This document shows positions 50,501 to 59,994 of a DNA stretch of 64,000 nucleotides, piece after piece. Location of the stretch: assembly GCF_000428485.1 (NCBI RefSeq), contig NZ_AUAA01000009.1:1-64000 (forward strand), read 5' to 3'. The position numbers were made by a program, and so were the translations under genes. The notes under the pieces were generated by a model. The model did no database searches. It saw only the letters and a program-made list of their open reading frames with translations, and was not told where the DNA came from. The stretch comes from Epilithonimonas tenax DSM 16811 (GTDB lineage: Bacteria > Bacteroidota > Bacteroidia > Flavobacteriales > Weeksellaceae). Numbering within the stretch: position 1 is the stretch's first letter; every line of letters starts with the position of its first letter.

Positions 50501-52600
50501 ATGAAACTTTGTATAGCCGAAAAACCCAGCGTTGCCCGTGATATTGCCAAAGTGTTGGGCGCCAACAATCCCAAAAGTGGCTATATGGAAGGAAACGGCT
50601 ATTGCGTCACCTGGACTTTCGGACACCTTTGCACGCTGAAAGAACCGCAGGATTACGCGCCACATTTCAAATCCTGGGATCTGATCTTCCTGCCAATCAT
50701 ACCCAAACAATTCGGAATCAAATTGATTGATAACAATGGTGTAGAGAAACAGTTCGATACCATCGCAAAATTAGTCCAGGAATGTGATGAGGTCATCAAT
50801 TGTGGTGATGCCGGGCAAGAAGGAGAACTTATCCAACGATGGGTATTGCAAAAAGCCAAATGCGACAAACCAATGAAGCGCTTGTGGATATCGTCCCTTA
50901 CAGAAGACGCTATCAAAGAAGGTTTCGCCAATCTGAAACCTGCGGAAGATTATAAAAATCTATATCTTGCTGGCAACGCAAGAGCAATCGGCGACTGGCT
51001 TTTGGGCATCAATGCCACCAGATTATTTACTAAAAAATTTGGCGGAAACAAAGCGGTTTTGTCAATCGGACGCGTTCAAACGCCAACGCTGGCGATGCTC
51101 GTGCAACGTCAAAAAGAAATCGATGCGTTTTCTCAGGAAGAGTATTGGGAACTCAAAACCAAATACCGGGATGTGCTTTTCAGTGCATCCATTGACAGAC
51201 TCAAAACTTTAGAAAAAGCAGAAAAAGGCTTAGAATATCTCAAAAAAAATGAATTCGAAATTGTCTCTTTCGAGATCAAAGAAGGCAAAGAAAAGAACCC
51301 AAGATTATTCGATTTGACGGGACTTCAGGTGGAAGCGAATAAGAAATTTGGTTTCTCAGCGGAACATACACTCAATTATATCCAGAGTCTGTACGAGAAA
51401 AAACACACGACGTATCCAAGAGTTGATACGACCTATTTATCAGAAAGTTTATACCCGAAAATTCCCGGTATTCTGAGAAGTATGACGATTTATTCGGACT
51501 TGATTTCGCCTCTCCTTTCTCAACCAATCCCGAAGACGAAAGCCGTCTTCGATGATACAAAAGTGACGGATCACCACGCCATTATTCCCACAGAAATTCC
51601 GCCTTCTTCAAATTTGAGTCGGGAAGAGAAATTGATTTATGACCTCGTCGCCAAACGCTTCATCGCCGTTTTCTATCCCGAATGTAAAATTTCGAATACT
51701 TTAGTGGAAGGTCAAGTGGGGACCATTCCGTTCAAAGCTTCCGGAAAACAAATCCTTGAACCTGGTTGGAGAGCAGTTTACGCAAAAGATAAAAAAGAGG
51801 AGAAGGAGGAAAAAGATAAAGACGAAGAACAGACGATTCCGGAGTTTGTATCCGGCGAAAAAGGCGAACACGCACCACTCATTCATCAGGGAAAAACCTC
51901 GCCACCAAAACCTTACACAGAAGCTACTTTGCTAAGAGCAATGGAAACTGCGGGGAAACAGGTGGAAGATGAAGAACTTCGTGAAATGCTAAAAAATAAC
52001 GGCATCGGAAGACCATCAACCCGAGCCAATATCATCGAAACCTTGTTCCGAAGGAAATACATCGAACGCAAAAAGAAAAATCTGGTGGCGACTTCTATTG
52101 GCATCGAATTAATTGACACCATCGAAGACGAAGTGCTTAAAAGTCCTGAACTTACGGGAGAATGGGAATCGAAACTTCGCAGAATCGAAAAAGGAGAGTA
52201 CGAAGCCAACCAGTTCAAAGATGAATTGATATATATGGTCACGGAACTCACGAGAAAAGTGATCAGTGCAAAAGGAAAAGTGATCAATTTTGAAGAAGAA
52301 AAACCGGCACCTCCGAAAGAAAAAGTAGCAAGGGTAAAAACCGAAATCATCTGGACAGAAACCCAATGTCCCAAGTGTAGAGCCAACAATTTGATGAAAG
52401 GAAAAACCGCCATTGGCTGTTCGGATTTCAAAGCTTGCGGTTTCAAAGTTCCGTTTGAAATACTTGGAAAAAAACTGTCAGAAAAGCAACTTCAGGATTT
52501 GATTCTAAAAAGTAAAACCTCTAAACTGAAAGGTTTTACAGAAGGACAGGAAGAGGGCGTTTTGGTAATGAATGAAGATTTTGTGATTGGTTTAAAATAG
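50501..52600 (+). CDS. topB: DNA topoisomerase III (type IA)
   Basis: 699 residues: an N-terminal Toprim domain (MKLCIAEKPSVARDIAKVLGA, CGDAGQEGEL for the metal-binding acids), the type IA core with the catalytic Tyr in THTTYPRVDTTYL-like form (KKHTTYPRVDTTYLSE), GRVQTPTLAMLVQRQ and NGIGRPSTRANIIETL. The C-terminus has a CPKCR...GCSDFKACGFKVP zinc-finger-like block. It decatenates DNA and resolves recombination intermediates. An extended acidic/Lys-rich linker lies at about 428-445. A terminator follows. Confidence 0.93.
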   Translation: MKLCIAEKPSVARDIAKVLGANNPKSGYMEGNGYCVTWTFGHLCTLKEPQDYAPHFKSWDLIFLPIIPKQFGIKLIDNNGVEKQFDTIAKLVQECDEVINCGDAGQEGELIQRWVLQKAKCDKPMKRLWISSLTEDAIKEGFANLKPAEDYKNLYLAGNARAIGDWLLGINATRLFTKKFGGNKAVLSIGRVQTPTLAMLVQRQKEIDAFSQEEYWELKTKYRDVLFSASIDRLKTLEKAEKGLEYLKKNEFEIVSFEIKEGKEKNPRLFDLTGLQVEANKKFGFSAEHTLNYIQSLYEKKHTTYPRVDTTYLSESLYPKIPGILRSMTIYSDLISPLLSQPIPKTKAVFDDTKVTDHHAIIPTEIPPSSNLSREEKLIYDLVAKRFIAVFYPECKISNTLVEGQVGTIPFKASGKQILEPGWRAVYAKDKKEEKEEKDKDEEQTIPEFVSGEKGEHAPLIHQGKTSPPKPYTEATLLRAMETAGKQVEDEELREMLKNNGIGRPSTRANIIETLFRRKYIERKKKNLVATSIGIELIDTIEDEVLKSPELTGEWESKLRRIEKGEYEANQFKDELIYMVTELTRKVISAKGKVINFEEEKPAPPKEKVARVKTEIIWTETQCPKCRANNLMKGKTAIGCSDFKACGFKVPFEILGKKLSEKQLQDLILKSKTSKLKGFTEGQEEGVLVMNEDFVIGLK

Positions 52601-52602
52601 AA

Positions 52603-52634
52603 AAACCCTTTCAGCTTCAATCTGAAAGGGTTTT
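52603..52634 (+). terminator. Terminator after topB
   Basis: AAACCCTTTCAG (52603-52614) and CTGAAAGGGTTT (52622-52633), perfect 12-bp stem with a 7-base loop. Confidence 0.85.
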
Positions 52635-52665
52635 AGAAATTAACACCTTTAATGGTCGTGCAAAA

Positions 52666-54153
52666 TTACTTCACAACAATTGCTTTCTTCAGATTACTGT
52701 CTATTTTGTAATCTGTACTGTTATTGATTTTTACATTTTCAAAAACGATATGATTGGCGTTTTTCCCAACAATTCCTTTTTTACTCGTGATATTCACGTT
52801 TTTAAAATAAAGATTCTCAATCAGTTTCTCAGGAAGTCCAGTGAAACTAAAAGCGGTTTCCGACGAAGCGCAGTTCACATTGCTCACATAAAAATCGTGG
52901 AAGTAAGGCACTTTTTCACCAGTATGCTGAGCCTCTTCGCTTTCTTTGGTGCTTCCAACCGGCGCATCAGCATAAAAAGTATCAAAGAAAACCGCAGATT
53001 TCACAATGTTTTTCATTTCGATATTTTCGATGTAGATCTGGCTTACATCACCACCTCTTCCAGAGTTACTTTTCACTCGTATTCCGATATCCGTTCCGTC
53101 AAAAGTACAATTGGTAACATAGATGTTTTTCATTCCGCCGTCGGTATTACTTCCAATGACGAAACCGCCGTGACCTTCATTCACCGTGCATTCTGCGATG
53201 ATAACGTTTTGCAGATTGGCTTCTCCGTTTTTCGGAGTTCCGCTAGATTTCATACAGATTCCGTCGTCGCCTGCATTCACTTTCGTGTTGTAAATAATCA
53301 CATTTTTCGACGCACTGATGTCGATTCCGTCGCCATTTTGAGCCCATTTCGGATTGTAAACGGTAGTGTTTCTGATGACAAGATTGGTGATTTGTTTAGG
53401 ATTGATGACAAATTTTGGTGAGTTTCGGAACGTTGGTCCGTCAATCAAAAGATTCGTCACTTTGGAAAGCGTGAACATCATCGGTCTCAAAAAATGATGC
53501 AACTGCTGGTACATATCAATCGTCGCATTGGGCGTTTTCGTAATCACTTTTGCCAGTTCTTCACCATTCTTTGCCGATTCGCTTGGCCACCAGATTTTGC
53601 CGTCATCGCTAAGCATACTTCCTGGTTTTGCTAGTAATTCTTTCCATTGTGCGTCCGTCGTTTTAAATTTCTTCACAGGACGCCAAGCTTCACCTGCGCC
53701 ATCAAAAATTCCTTTTCCGGTGAAGGAAACATCCTTTAGGTTATTTCCCCAAATCGGAGCCGTTACTTCAAATTTACCGGGAGAAGATTCTCTCATCGGA
53801 AATTCTTTGATATCACTGCTGAACTGCACGATTGCACCTTCCTCCACGTGAAAATCGATTTTACTTTTCAGCTCGATTGGACCCGTTAACCAAGTTCCGG
53901 CTGGGACAATCAATCTTCCGCCACCTTTTGTAGCAATTGTTGTGATGGCCTTTTCGAAAGCTTTTGTATTCAGGGTTTTTCCATCCGCAACACCTCCAAA
54001 ATCCTTGAAGTTGAAATCCTTTTGAGGAATTGTAGGTAATACCATTTCACCGAATTTGAATGGCGCTTTCTGGATGTAATAATTGATGTCATTTTTCTGA
54101 GCAGAAACCAAAGCTGCAACAGAAAATGCAAGACCTATTAATAATTTTTTCAT
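52666..54153 (-). CDS. Glycoside hydrolase family 28 (polygalacturonase-type) protein
   Basis: 495 residues with a signal peptide (1-18, ending VSAQ) and a right-handed beta-helix. The GH28 signatures are present: NGDGID with the first catalytic Asp, NAGDDGICMKS with the paired Asp, EGHGGFVIGS with the catalytic His and GIRVKSNSGRG with the RxK. It should hydrolyse pectin-type galacturonan or a related polysaccharide outside the cytoplasm. No susC/susD-like partners are nearby, so it is a lone enzyme here. Confidence 0.92.
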   Translation of the reverse strand: MKKLLIGLAFSVAALVSAQKNDINYYIQKAPFKFGEMVLPTIPQKDFNFKDFGGVADGKTLNTKAFEKAITTIATKGGGRLIVPAGTWLTGPIELKSKIDFHVEEGAIVQFSSDIKEFPMRESSPGKFEVTAPIWGNNLKDVSFTGKGIFDGAGEAWRPVKKFKTTDAQWKELLAKPGSMLSDDGKIWWPSESAKNGEELAKVITKTPNATIDMYQQLHHFLRPMMFTLSKVTNLLIDGPTFRNSPKFVINPKQITNLVIRNTTVYNPKWAQNGDGIDISASKNVIIYNTKVNAGDDGICMKSSGTPKNGEANLQNVIIAECTVNEGHGGFVIGSNTDGGMKNIYVTNCTFDGTDIGIRVKSNSGRGGDVSQIYIENIEMKNIVKSAVFFDTFYADAPVGSTKESEEAQHTGEKVPYFHDFYVSNVNCASSETAFSFTGLPEKLIENLYFKNVNITSKKGIVGKNANHIVFENVKINNSTDYKIDSNLKKAIVVK

Positions 54154-54245
54154 TGTTTGTATAGAAATTTATATTTTAAAAATTGATGGTAAAATATCTA
54201 ATTGAAAATCATTTATCATTAATAGTTTATCATTTATATTTATTT

Positions 54246-54330
54246 GGGCAACTTTTCCGCCTTCCGTTCCCGCTATTTTTGCCTTCGCTTTTCCCGCTGC
54301 AAAAAATGAGCTCCACTCAAGTCGGGTTGC
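54246..54330 (-). repeat. Flavo-1-like hairpin repeat, copy 9 (GCAAC/GTTGC outer stem)
   Basis: GGGCAACTTTTCCGCC...CCGTTCCCGC and GAGCTCCACTCAAGTCGGGT followed by TGC are the arms. The outer pair is GCAAC with GTTGC instead of GCAGC with GCTGC, a compensatory change. Confidence 0.6.
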
Positions 54331-54600
54331 GTTCAATTCGCTCTTCCAAAAGCAGATTCAAATCATACTTAGTACTTTTTATCTGATACTTAATACCTTT
54401 ATGTGATACGGAAACTTTTAACCTTATCCTTTGTACAATTTGTTTGCAGGTAAAATTAGAAAAAATATCTGCTGGCGCAATCGATTGCATAAAATAAATT
54501 GTCGTACTAGGTTAAAGTCTGATTGCTGCTGAGCCAATTAAAATTGATGACGTTCTTTTTAATCAAAAATTCCTGATTATTTGCTCAAATTTCTTTAATT
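54331..54600. other. Gene-free spacer upstream of fabV
   Basis: AT-rich. The block TTAATTTG at about 54595-54602 is one base off TAnnTTTG and could be the fabV -7 box. Nothing else is recognised. Confidence 0.35.
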
Positions 54601-54625
54601 TGCAATGCTAAAAATAATTTCAACA

Positions 54626-55828
54626 ATGATTATTCAACCAAGAACAAGAGGATTTATATGTTTGACTGCGCATCCGGATGGAGCACTTCAAAGCGTAAAA
54701 AATCAAATAGAATATGTAAAGTCCAAAGGCACCATCAAAAACGGCCCAAAAAAAGTGTTGGTCATTGGTGCTTCTACAGGTTTCGGACTTTCTTCCAGAA
54801 TCACTGCTGCTTTCGGATCAGACGCTGCAACGGTTGGCGTTTTCTTCGAGAAACCAGCTTCTGAAGGCAAAATGGGAACTGCAGGCTGGTACAATTCTGC
54901 GGCTTTCGAAAAAGAAGCGCACGAGGCCGGACTTTACGCCAAAAGTATCAACGGTGACGCATTCTCAGACGATATCAAAAAACAAACAATCGAATTAATC
55001 AAAAAAGACCTTGGTCAAATTGATTTGGTCGTTTACAGTTTAGCTTCTCCAAGAAGAACGCATCCAAAAACGGGTGTTGCCCATTCATCAGTTCTTAAAC
55101 CAATTGGACAGTCTTACACCAATAAAACGGTTGACTTCCACACCGGCGTCGTTTCTGAGGTGACGATTGCTCCTGTTGAAAACGAAGAAGATATCCCCAA
55201 CACGGTTGCCGTAATGGGTGGTGAAGATTGGAAATTCTGGATGGAAGACTTGAAGGCTGCTGGCGTTTTAGCTGACGGTGTTCAAACGGTTGCCTATTCT
55301 TACATCGGTCCTGAACTGACGTTCCCAATCTACAGAAACGGAACCATCGGCCAGGCGAAAAACGACCTTGAAGCGACTGTAACTGTTCTAAATGACTTAT
55401 TAAAAGACCTGAAAGGACAATCTTATGTTTCTGTAAACAAAGCACTTGTGACTCAATCCAGTTCAGCAATTCCTGTCGTTCCGTTATACATTTCTTTGCT
55501 TTATAAAGTGATGAAAGCAAAAGGAACGCACGAAGGAACCATCGAACAAATCCAAAGGCTTTTTGCTGACAGATTATATACAGAAAATGGTGAAGTGCCG
55601 TTGGATTCTGCAGGAAGAATCAGAGTTGATGATTGGGAGATGGCAGATGACGTTCAGGCAGAAGTGGATCAATTGTGGAAAGAAACAACAACGGAGAACC
55701 TCTCTGAGATCAGTGATATCGCGGGCTATAGGAAGGAATTTTTCAATCTTTTCGGTTTCGAAGTTGATGGGATCGATTATGAAAAAGATGCGAATGAGAA
55801 CGTTCAAGTTCCTAGTATTGAGGCTTAA
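54626..55828 (+). CDS. fabV: Trans-2-enoyl-CoA/ACP reductase (NADH)
   Basis: 400 residues from the ATG at 54626 (MIIQPRTRGFICLTAHP), the usual FabV start; a second ATG at 54605 sits close to a -7-like element. GASTGFG at about 48-54 is the NADH-binding loop, and YSYIGPELTFPIYRNGTIGQAK carries the Tyr-x8-Lys active site (read as blocks). It reduces the double bond in the last step of each fatty acid elongation cycle. FabV enzymes tolerate triclosan. It is followed by a bidirectional terminator. Confidence 0.94.
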   Translation: MIIQPRTRGFICLTAHPDGALQSVKNQIEYVKSKGTIKNGPKKVLVIGASTGFGLSSRITAAFGSDAATVGVFFEKPASEGKMGTAGWYNSAAFEKEAHEAGLYAKSINGDAFSDDIKKQTIELIKKDLGQIDLVVYSLASPRRTHPKTGVAHSSVLKPIGQSYTNKTVDFHTGVVSEVTIAPVENEEDIPNTVAVMGGEDWKFWMEDLKAAGVLADGVQTVAYSYIGPELTFPIYRNGTIGQAKNDLEATVTVLNDLLKDLKGQSYVSVNKALVTQSSSAIPVVPLYISLLYKVMKAKGTHEGTIEQIQRLFADRLYTENGEVPLDSAGRIRVDDWEMADDVQAEVDQLWKETTTENLSEISDIAGYRKEFFNLFGFEVDGIDYEKDANENVQVPSIEA

Positions 55829-55878
55829 TTTAGACTAGAAGAAGATAGACTGATAGATTGATAGAGTCTTTAAAATAG

Positions 55879-55915
55879 AACAAAAACGGCTACTTTTTCA
55901 GTAGCCGTTTTGTTA
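55879..55915. terminator. Bidirectional terminator between fabV and the acyltransferase
   Basis: ACAAAAACGGCTAC (55880-55893) pairs with GTAGCCGTTTTGT (55901-55913), flanked by A and T runs. Confidence 0.85.
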
Positions 55916-56704
55916 TTCTAGAGATTTTGATTCTTTTAGTTTGGTGTCGTAATCGTGCAGAATGTTGTGTTCCGGAGTCTGTTCTATGGCGTGCATGATT
56001 TTGTCCAGGATCTCTGTTGGAGATTCATTGTCATAGTCAATATCCAAGGCTTGTTTGAACTCCAAAGTCGGTTTTACACCTGTCACTTTTATTTTCAGTC
56101 CTTTTTTATCAAATGCTCTTCGGAAACCATTGATTTTGATTGGGATGACCGTTGGCCTTTGATTTTTAATCAGTTTGGCGGTTCCTTTTCTGCCTTGTGC
56201 AAAAGCCGAAGTTGTGCCTTGGGGAAAGGTGATGACCCAGCCATTATCGAGGGCTTTCATAATATTTTCAATTTCAGAAAGATCAACCATTCTATTGACG
56301 TTTTTTCCTTCCGCACGCCATGTTCTTTTGACTGTTATAGCACCGGCAATTTTGAAAATTCTCGACAGCAGACCTTTGTTCATTGTTTCTTCTGCTGCAA
56401 CGTAGTAGAAATCTACTTTAGGATTCAGAAGATAAACGGGATTTTTGATGGTGTTGTGAAAACCGTTGTTCACGGAGCAAAATGTATGATACATGGCAGC
56501 AACATCTGCGAAATAAGTCTGGTGATTGGATACAAAAAGCACATTGCTGTCGGGCAAATCCGACAGATTTTCGGTTCCTGTAATGTTCAGCTTGTTGAAG
56601 CCGTTAAATCTTCTGTAGGACACGAGTCCGAGAATGAAAATAATAAACCTTTTCAGAACATAGATGTTTCCAAAAGAATCGGTAAAAATATTTTTTTTTG
56701 CCAT
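55913..56704 (-). CDS. 1-acyl-sn-glycerol-3-phosphate acyltransferase-like protein (PlsC family)
   Basis: 263 residues with an N-terminal membrane-associated segment (about 18-31) and the PlsC blocks VSNHQTYFAD (residues 58-67) and ITFPQGTTSAF. The catalytic motif reads H61-x5-D67, one residue longer than the usual Hx4D, in a form found in Bacteroidota homologues (from memory). It transfers an acyl chain to a lipid precursor; lysophosphatidate is the likely acceptor but not certain. It lies 47 bases after the Nudix gene on the same strand. Confidence 0.8.
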   Translation of the reverse strand: MAKKNIFTDSFGNIYVLKRFIIFILGLVSYRRFNGFNKLNITGTENLSDLPDSNVLFVSNHQTYFADVAAMYHTFCSVNNGFHNTIKNPVYLLNPKVDFYYVAAEETMNKGLLSRIFKIAGAITVKRTWRAEGKNVNRMVDLSEIENIMKALDNGWVITFPQGTTSAFAQGRKGTAKLIKNQRPTVIPIKINGFRRAFDKKGLKIKVTGVKPTLEFKQALDIDYDNESPTEILDKIMHAIEQTPEHNILHDYDTKLKESKSLE

Positions 56705-56750
56705 TGATAATTAATTATAATTTCCGAGTTTGGTCATTATTCCTGCAAAA

Positions 56751-57380
56751 TTAGACTTTTTTTAATAAGTTACTGAATTCGCTCAGTATCATAGACGTGG
56801 CGCCCCAGATGATGTAGCCATTAAAATCAATGACTGGAACTTCCGCGCCATTGGTTGATGGCAAAACCATGTTTTTTGGCTGGTGGGGAAGATTTAATAA
56901 AGATGAAATCGGAAATTCTATCAATTCCACCGCTTCGGTTTCCTGAAGGATAAATTCCGGTTTTTTTTTGGTGTATGAAATGAAAGCGTGCACATAGAAA
57001 TTACTTGGCGGGATATAGATGGGCGACATTTCGCGGATGATTCTCACATAATGTTCATCAATTCCCAGTTCCTCGGACGTTTCTCTTTTTGCAGTATGGG
57101 CAAAATCGAAATCTTCTTTCTCGTTTTTTCCTCCAGGCAAAGATATTTGACCGCTGTGACGGTCTCTTTCGTTTTGAGATCTCACGATCAATGGGAAATG
57201 CCACTCGTTGTCCTTGATGTATAAAAGGATATTCACGGCTGCAAATTTCGGATTCTTCGTCAGTATATCTTCATAACTGTAAATGGGGCGATAAGGCGGA
57301 GAATAGATTTTGTGCGCATTCTCGCCCCATAATTCCGCTTGTTTGATATCTCTTAATAAATCTTTTCCGAAGGTGTGCAT
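56751..57380 (-). CDS. Nudix hydrolase (CoA pyrophosphatase type)
   Basis: 209 residues with a complete Nudix box from about 84 on (GGKNEKEDFDF...AKRETSEELG), preceded by RSQNERDRHSGQISLPG, the UPF0035/CoA-diphosphatase signature. It should cleave CoA or related dinucleotide-type compounds. The -7 box TATCTTTG is 5 bases from the ATG, so its mRNA is probably leaderless. It is followed by the PlsC-type gene. Confidence 0.88.
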   Translation of the reverse strand: MHTFGKDLLRDIKQAELWGENAHKIYSPPYRPIYSYEDILTKNPKFAAVNILLYIKDNEWHFPLIVRSQNERDRHSGQISLPGGKNEKEDFDFAHTAKRETSEELGIDEHYVRIIREMSPIYIPPSNFYVHAFISYTKKKPEFILQETEAVELIEFPISSLLNLPHQPKNMVLPSTNGAEVPVIDFNGYIIWGATSMILSEFSNLLKKV

Positions 57381-57384
57381 CTCT

Positions 57385-57392
57385 CAAAGATA
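57385..57392 (-). promoter_or_regulatory. -7 box next to the Nudix start
   Basis: TATCTTTG on the minus strand lies 4 bases upstream of the ATG at 57380; no later in-frame ATG keeps the domain intact. Confidence 0.55.
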
Positions 57393-57542
57393 AGAAAATT
57401 GTAAGATTTATGATCTCAAAAACGCAAAAATTGTTACCAATAATTTTGTGAAAAAGTCGTAAAGTCTGTTTTAGAAATCATTAAAAATTAAAATTCCGTA
57501 GACACTTTTCTTTTCCCCAAGCCTCAAGGCTGGAAAAATGCT

Positions 57543-57604
57543 TTGAAAATTTCGTCAAAATTTCGCCTTTCAGGATCAGGGAAATAATTTTGATGAAATT
57601 TCAA
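57543..57604. repeat. Inverted repeat in the TolC-Nudix spacer
   Basis: TTGAAAATTTCGTCAAAATT (57543-57562) and AATTTTGATGAAATTTCAA (57586-57604) are nearly complementary, with a 23-base loop. An AGCCTCAAGGCT palindrome lies just upstream. It could end the Nudix-divergent spacer transcript or stabilise TolC mRNA; no gene is present. Confidence 0.5.
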
Positions 57605-57679
57605 CATGCTCAGAAAAACTAATTTTTCGACTTTTAAAGTCCTGTAAATTGTAAACTTACATCTTGGTTTTTATTGTAT

Positions 57680-59026
57680 TTAAAGCGAAATGCCACGTCC
57701 CGCGTAGAAATCCAGAACCTTCACACTAAATAAATAATTATACTTTGCCTGAGCTACAGACCCTTGTGCATTCGCATAATTGTTTCTGGCCATTGTCACG
57801 TCATAAATGGTAGAACGTCCGGCATCATAACTTTTCGTAGCAAAATCGAGAGCCAGTTTGGTGCTTCTCTCAGCTTCAGAAGCAGAGACATAAATTTCAT
57901 AGTTAGAATCCGCATTGAACTGCGCCTGCTGAATATCCTGCTTCAACTGGAATTTCTGTTGCTCCAGATTATTTTTAGCAATCGATTCGTTGATTTTGGT
58001 CTGCTCAACTTGTCGTTTTGTATTGCCCTTGTTGAAGATAGGAATGTTGGCATTAAGACCTATTTGCTGGCCAAAATTATCTTTGTACTGCTGTGTAAAG
58101 CTGTGTTCTTTTATATAAGGTAACTGTCCGTAGTTTAAATTGTCTGTATATAATTGATTGTTGTAAAGTGTTCCAATTCCTGCGTTTGCTGATATGGTTG
58201 GCCAAAAGTTGGTTTTCACAACTTCGGTTTGTGCTTCAGCCGCTTTTATTCTGATTTCCGCCGCTTTTATCACGGGCTGAGAACCGTAAGCGATAGTCAA
58301 AACATCCTCTACAGATTCGGTTTGCGGCGCCAACTCATCCGGGACAGGAATATCCACAACGTCAAAGGTTTTGTAATCCTGAAGCTGTAAGATCTGAGCC
58401 ATCGCAAAAAGTGCTTTATCTATATTGATCTGAGCTGTTTTTACATTCTGCTTTTCTCTCGCAAGGGAAGCCGTTGCTTCTGCTAAAACAGTTTGTGCAG
58501 TTGTGCCGACTTCTGTTGTTATTTTTGCACGATCGTATAGTTTTTGTGCATTTTCCATGGCACTTTCAGAGATTTTTTTGATCTCTCTGTTTAGCATGAC
58601 AGAAAGATATTGCTGAGCAATCTGAAGGGAAATGTTGTTTTTAATGGTTTCAATATCCTGCAAACTTGCATCCACATCAAAGGCGGTTTTACGAATTGTT
58701 TTCTCCAGGCGGCCATGGTTGTACACCAAAATATTAGCCCCAAGATTGGCGTTACTGTTAAAATTATCGTTCCGTACGGTTGTATTGACAAATTGTGAAT
58801 TTCCAAAACTTGCGGTGTTCGAAATTGTTCCAGAAACCGAAGGTAAGTATTCTCTTTTTGCTATGTCCAGATTTTTTGCTTGCACATCTTTGTTGTAAGC
58901 CTGGGCCTGAACCTGCAGATTATTTTTGATCGCATAATCCACACACTCCTGAATCGTCCATTTCTTTTGAGAAAATCCCAAAACTCCAATAGACAAAAGC
59001 GAAATACAAAAAACTTTTTTAAGCAT
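57680..59026 (-). CDS. TolC-family outer membrane efflux protein, second copy
   Basis: 448 residues with a signal peptide (1-19, ending FSQ) and the tandem TolC repeat (WTIQECVDYAIKNNLQVQAQ, then ANFWP-like TNFWPTISANAGIGTLYNN), ending SVKVLDFYAGRGISL. It should form the outer membrane duct for the ABC efflux system encoded from 59995, although it is on the opposite strand and separated from it by an ABC fragment. Confidence 0.9.
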   Translation of the reverse strand: MLKKVFCISLLSIGVLGFSQKKWTIQECVDYAIKNNLQVQAQAYNKDVQAKNLDIAKREYLPSVSGTISNTASFGNSQFVNTTVRNDNFNSNANLGANILVYNHGRLEKTIRKTAFDVDASLQDIETIKNNISLQIAQQYLSVMLNREIKKISESAMENAQKLYDRAKITTEVGTTAQTVLAEATASLAREKQNVKTAQINIDKALFAMAQILQLQDYKTFDVVDIPVPDELAPQTESVEDVLTIAYGSQPVIKAAEIRIKAAEAQTEVVKTNFWPTISANAGIGTLYNNQLYTDNLNYGQLPYIKEHSFTQQYKDNFGQQIGLNANIPIFNKGNTKRQVEQTKINESIAKNNLEQQKFQLKQDIQQAQFNADSNYEIYVSASEAERSTKLALDFATKSYDAGRSTIYDVTMARNNYANAQGSVAQAKYNYLFSVKVLDFYAGRGISL

Positions 59027-59128
59027 AAAAGAAAAATTATATACAATAAGACAACGAAATATTTGATTTGTTACAACTCAATTTAAAAAATAACTCTGTT
59101 TTTCCCACATCGATTTGTAAATGGAATC

Positions 59129-59908
59129 CTATGAGATTAGTTCTTTGTGCTTTCCTTGTTCAATGATTTTTCCTTCTTTCATTACCAAGATATCATCAGC
59201 GTTTGCAATTGTACTTAGTCTGTGGGCAATAATTACCATTGTTTTTCTTTGAGCTTTGAAATCATTGGGTGTTTTTTGAATGATTTGTTCGGCTTCCGAA
59301 TCCAAGGAGGATGTTGCTTCATCCAAGATTAAAATTTCCGGATCTTTGTATAAAGCTCGGGCGATTGCAATTCTTTGCTTTTGTCCGCCAGATAGTAACG
59401 CACCGTTTTCTCCTAAATAAGTTTGAAGTCCGTTTGGCAGTTTTTCTACAAAATCCAGAATTCCCAGATTTTTGGTAATATTTATGATTTTTTGTATGTC
59501 TGGAACGTCTTCTCCCAACGCAATATTTTCTATAACATTGCCGGAAAACAAATCGATTTGTTGCGGCACGGAAGAAATCAACTGTTTAAGTGAATAATTG
59601 GAAATATTGTTAATGTCGTGGTCGCCAATGACAATTTTCTCCATTTTCAAAAGATATAAATTTTGAATCAAAGCTGCCAATGTGGTTTTTCCGCTTCCAC
59701 TTTCGCCGACAATTGCCGTAGTTTGACCCTTTTTTATAACGCAGTTAAAGTGATTAAATACATCAATCCTGCTGCCATAACTGAAACTCACATCTCTGAA
59801 CTGAATATCCCCGATGTTTTCCGATGAAAGATCTATTTTGTCTGTTGTTTCTTCTCGTTCCAAATCCATTATTTCAAACAAACCAATCTTGTTAAAGCTA
59901 CTTTTCAT
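59129..59908 (-). pseudogene. Truncated ABC exporter: ATPase domain only
   Basis: 259 residues that start at the end of a membrane domain (FEIMDLEREETTD) and continue as an ATPase domain with GESGSGKTT, LLSGGQKQR, ILILDEATSS and IAHRLSTI. The sequence most resembles the C-terminal part of peptidase-containing bacteriocin-type exporters. The roughly 450 preceding residues (peptidase and six helices) are missing and the next gene begins 87 bases upstream, so it is a 5'-truncated remnant. A short NBD protein translated alone is the alternative. Its Gly-rich loop has drifted (LLKMEKIVIG). Confidence 0.75.
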
Positions 59909-59994
59909 AAAGTGCTTAACTTTCTTTTATATAAAATTTCCAAACATTTGTAACAATTTCACAATCGGATTTACTTATCTATAAAATCCAGTCC

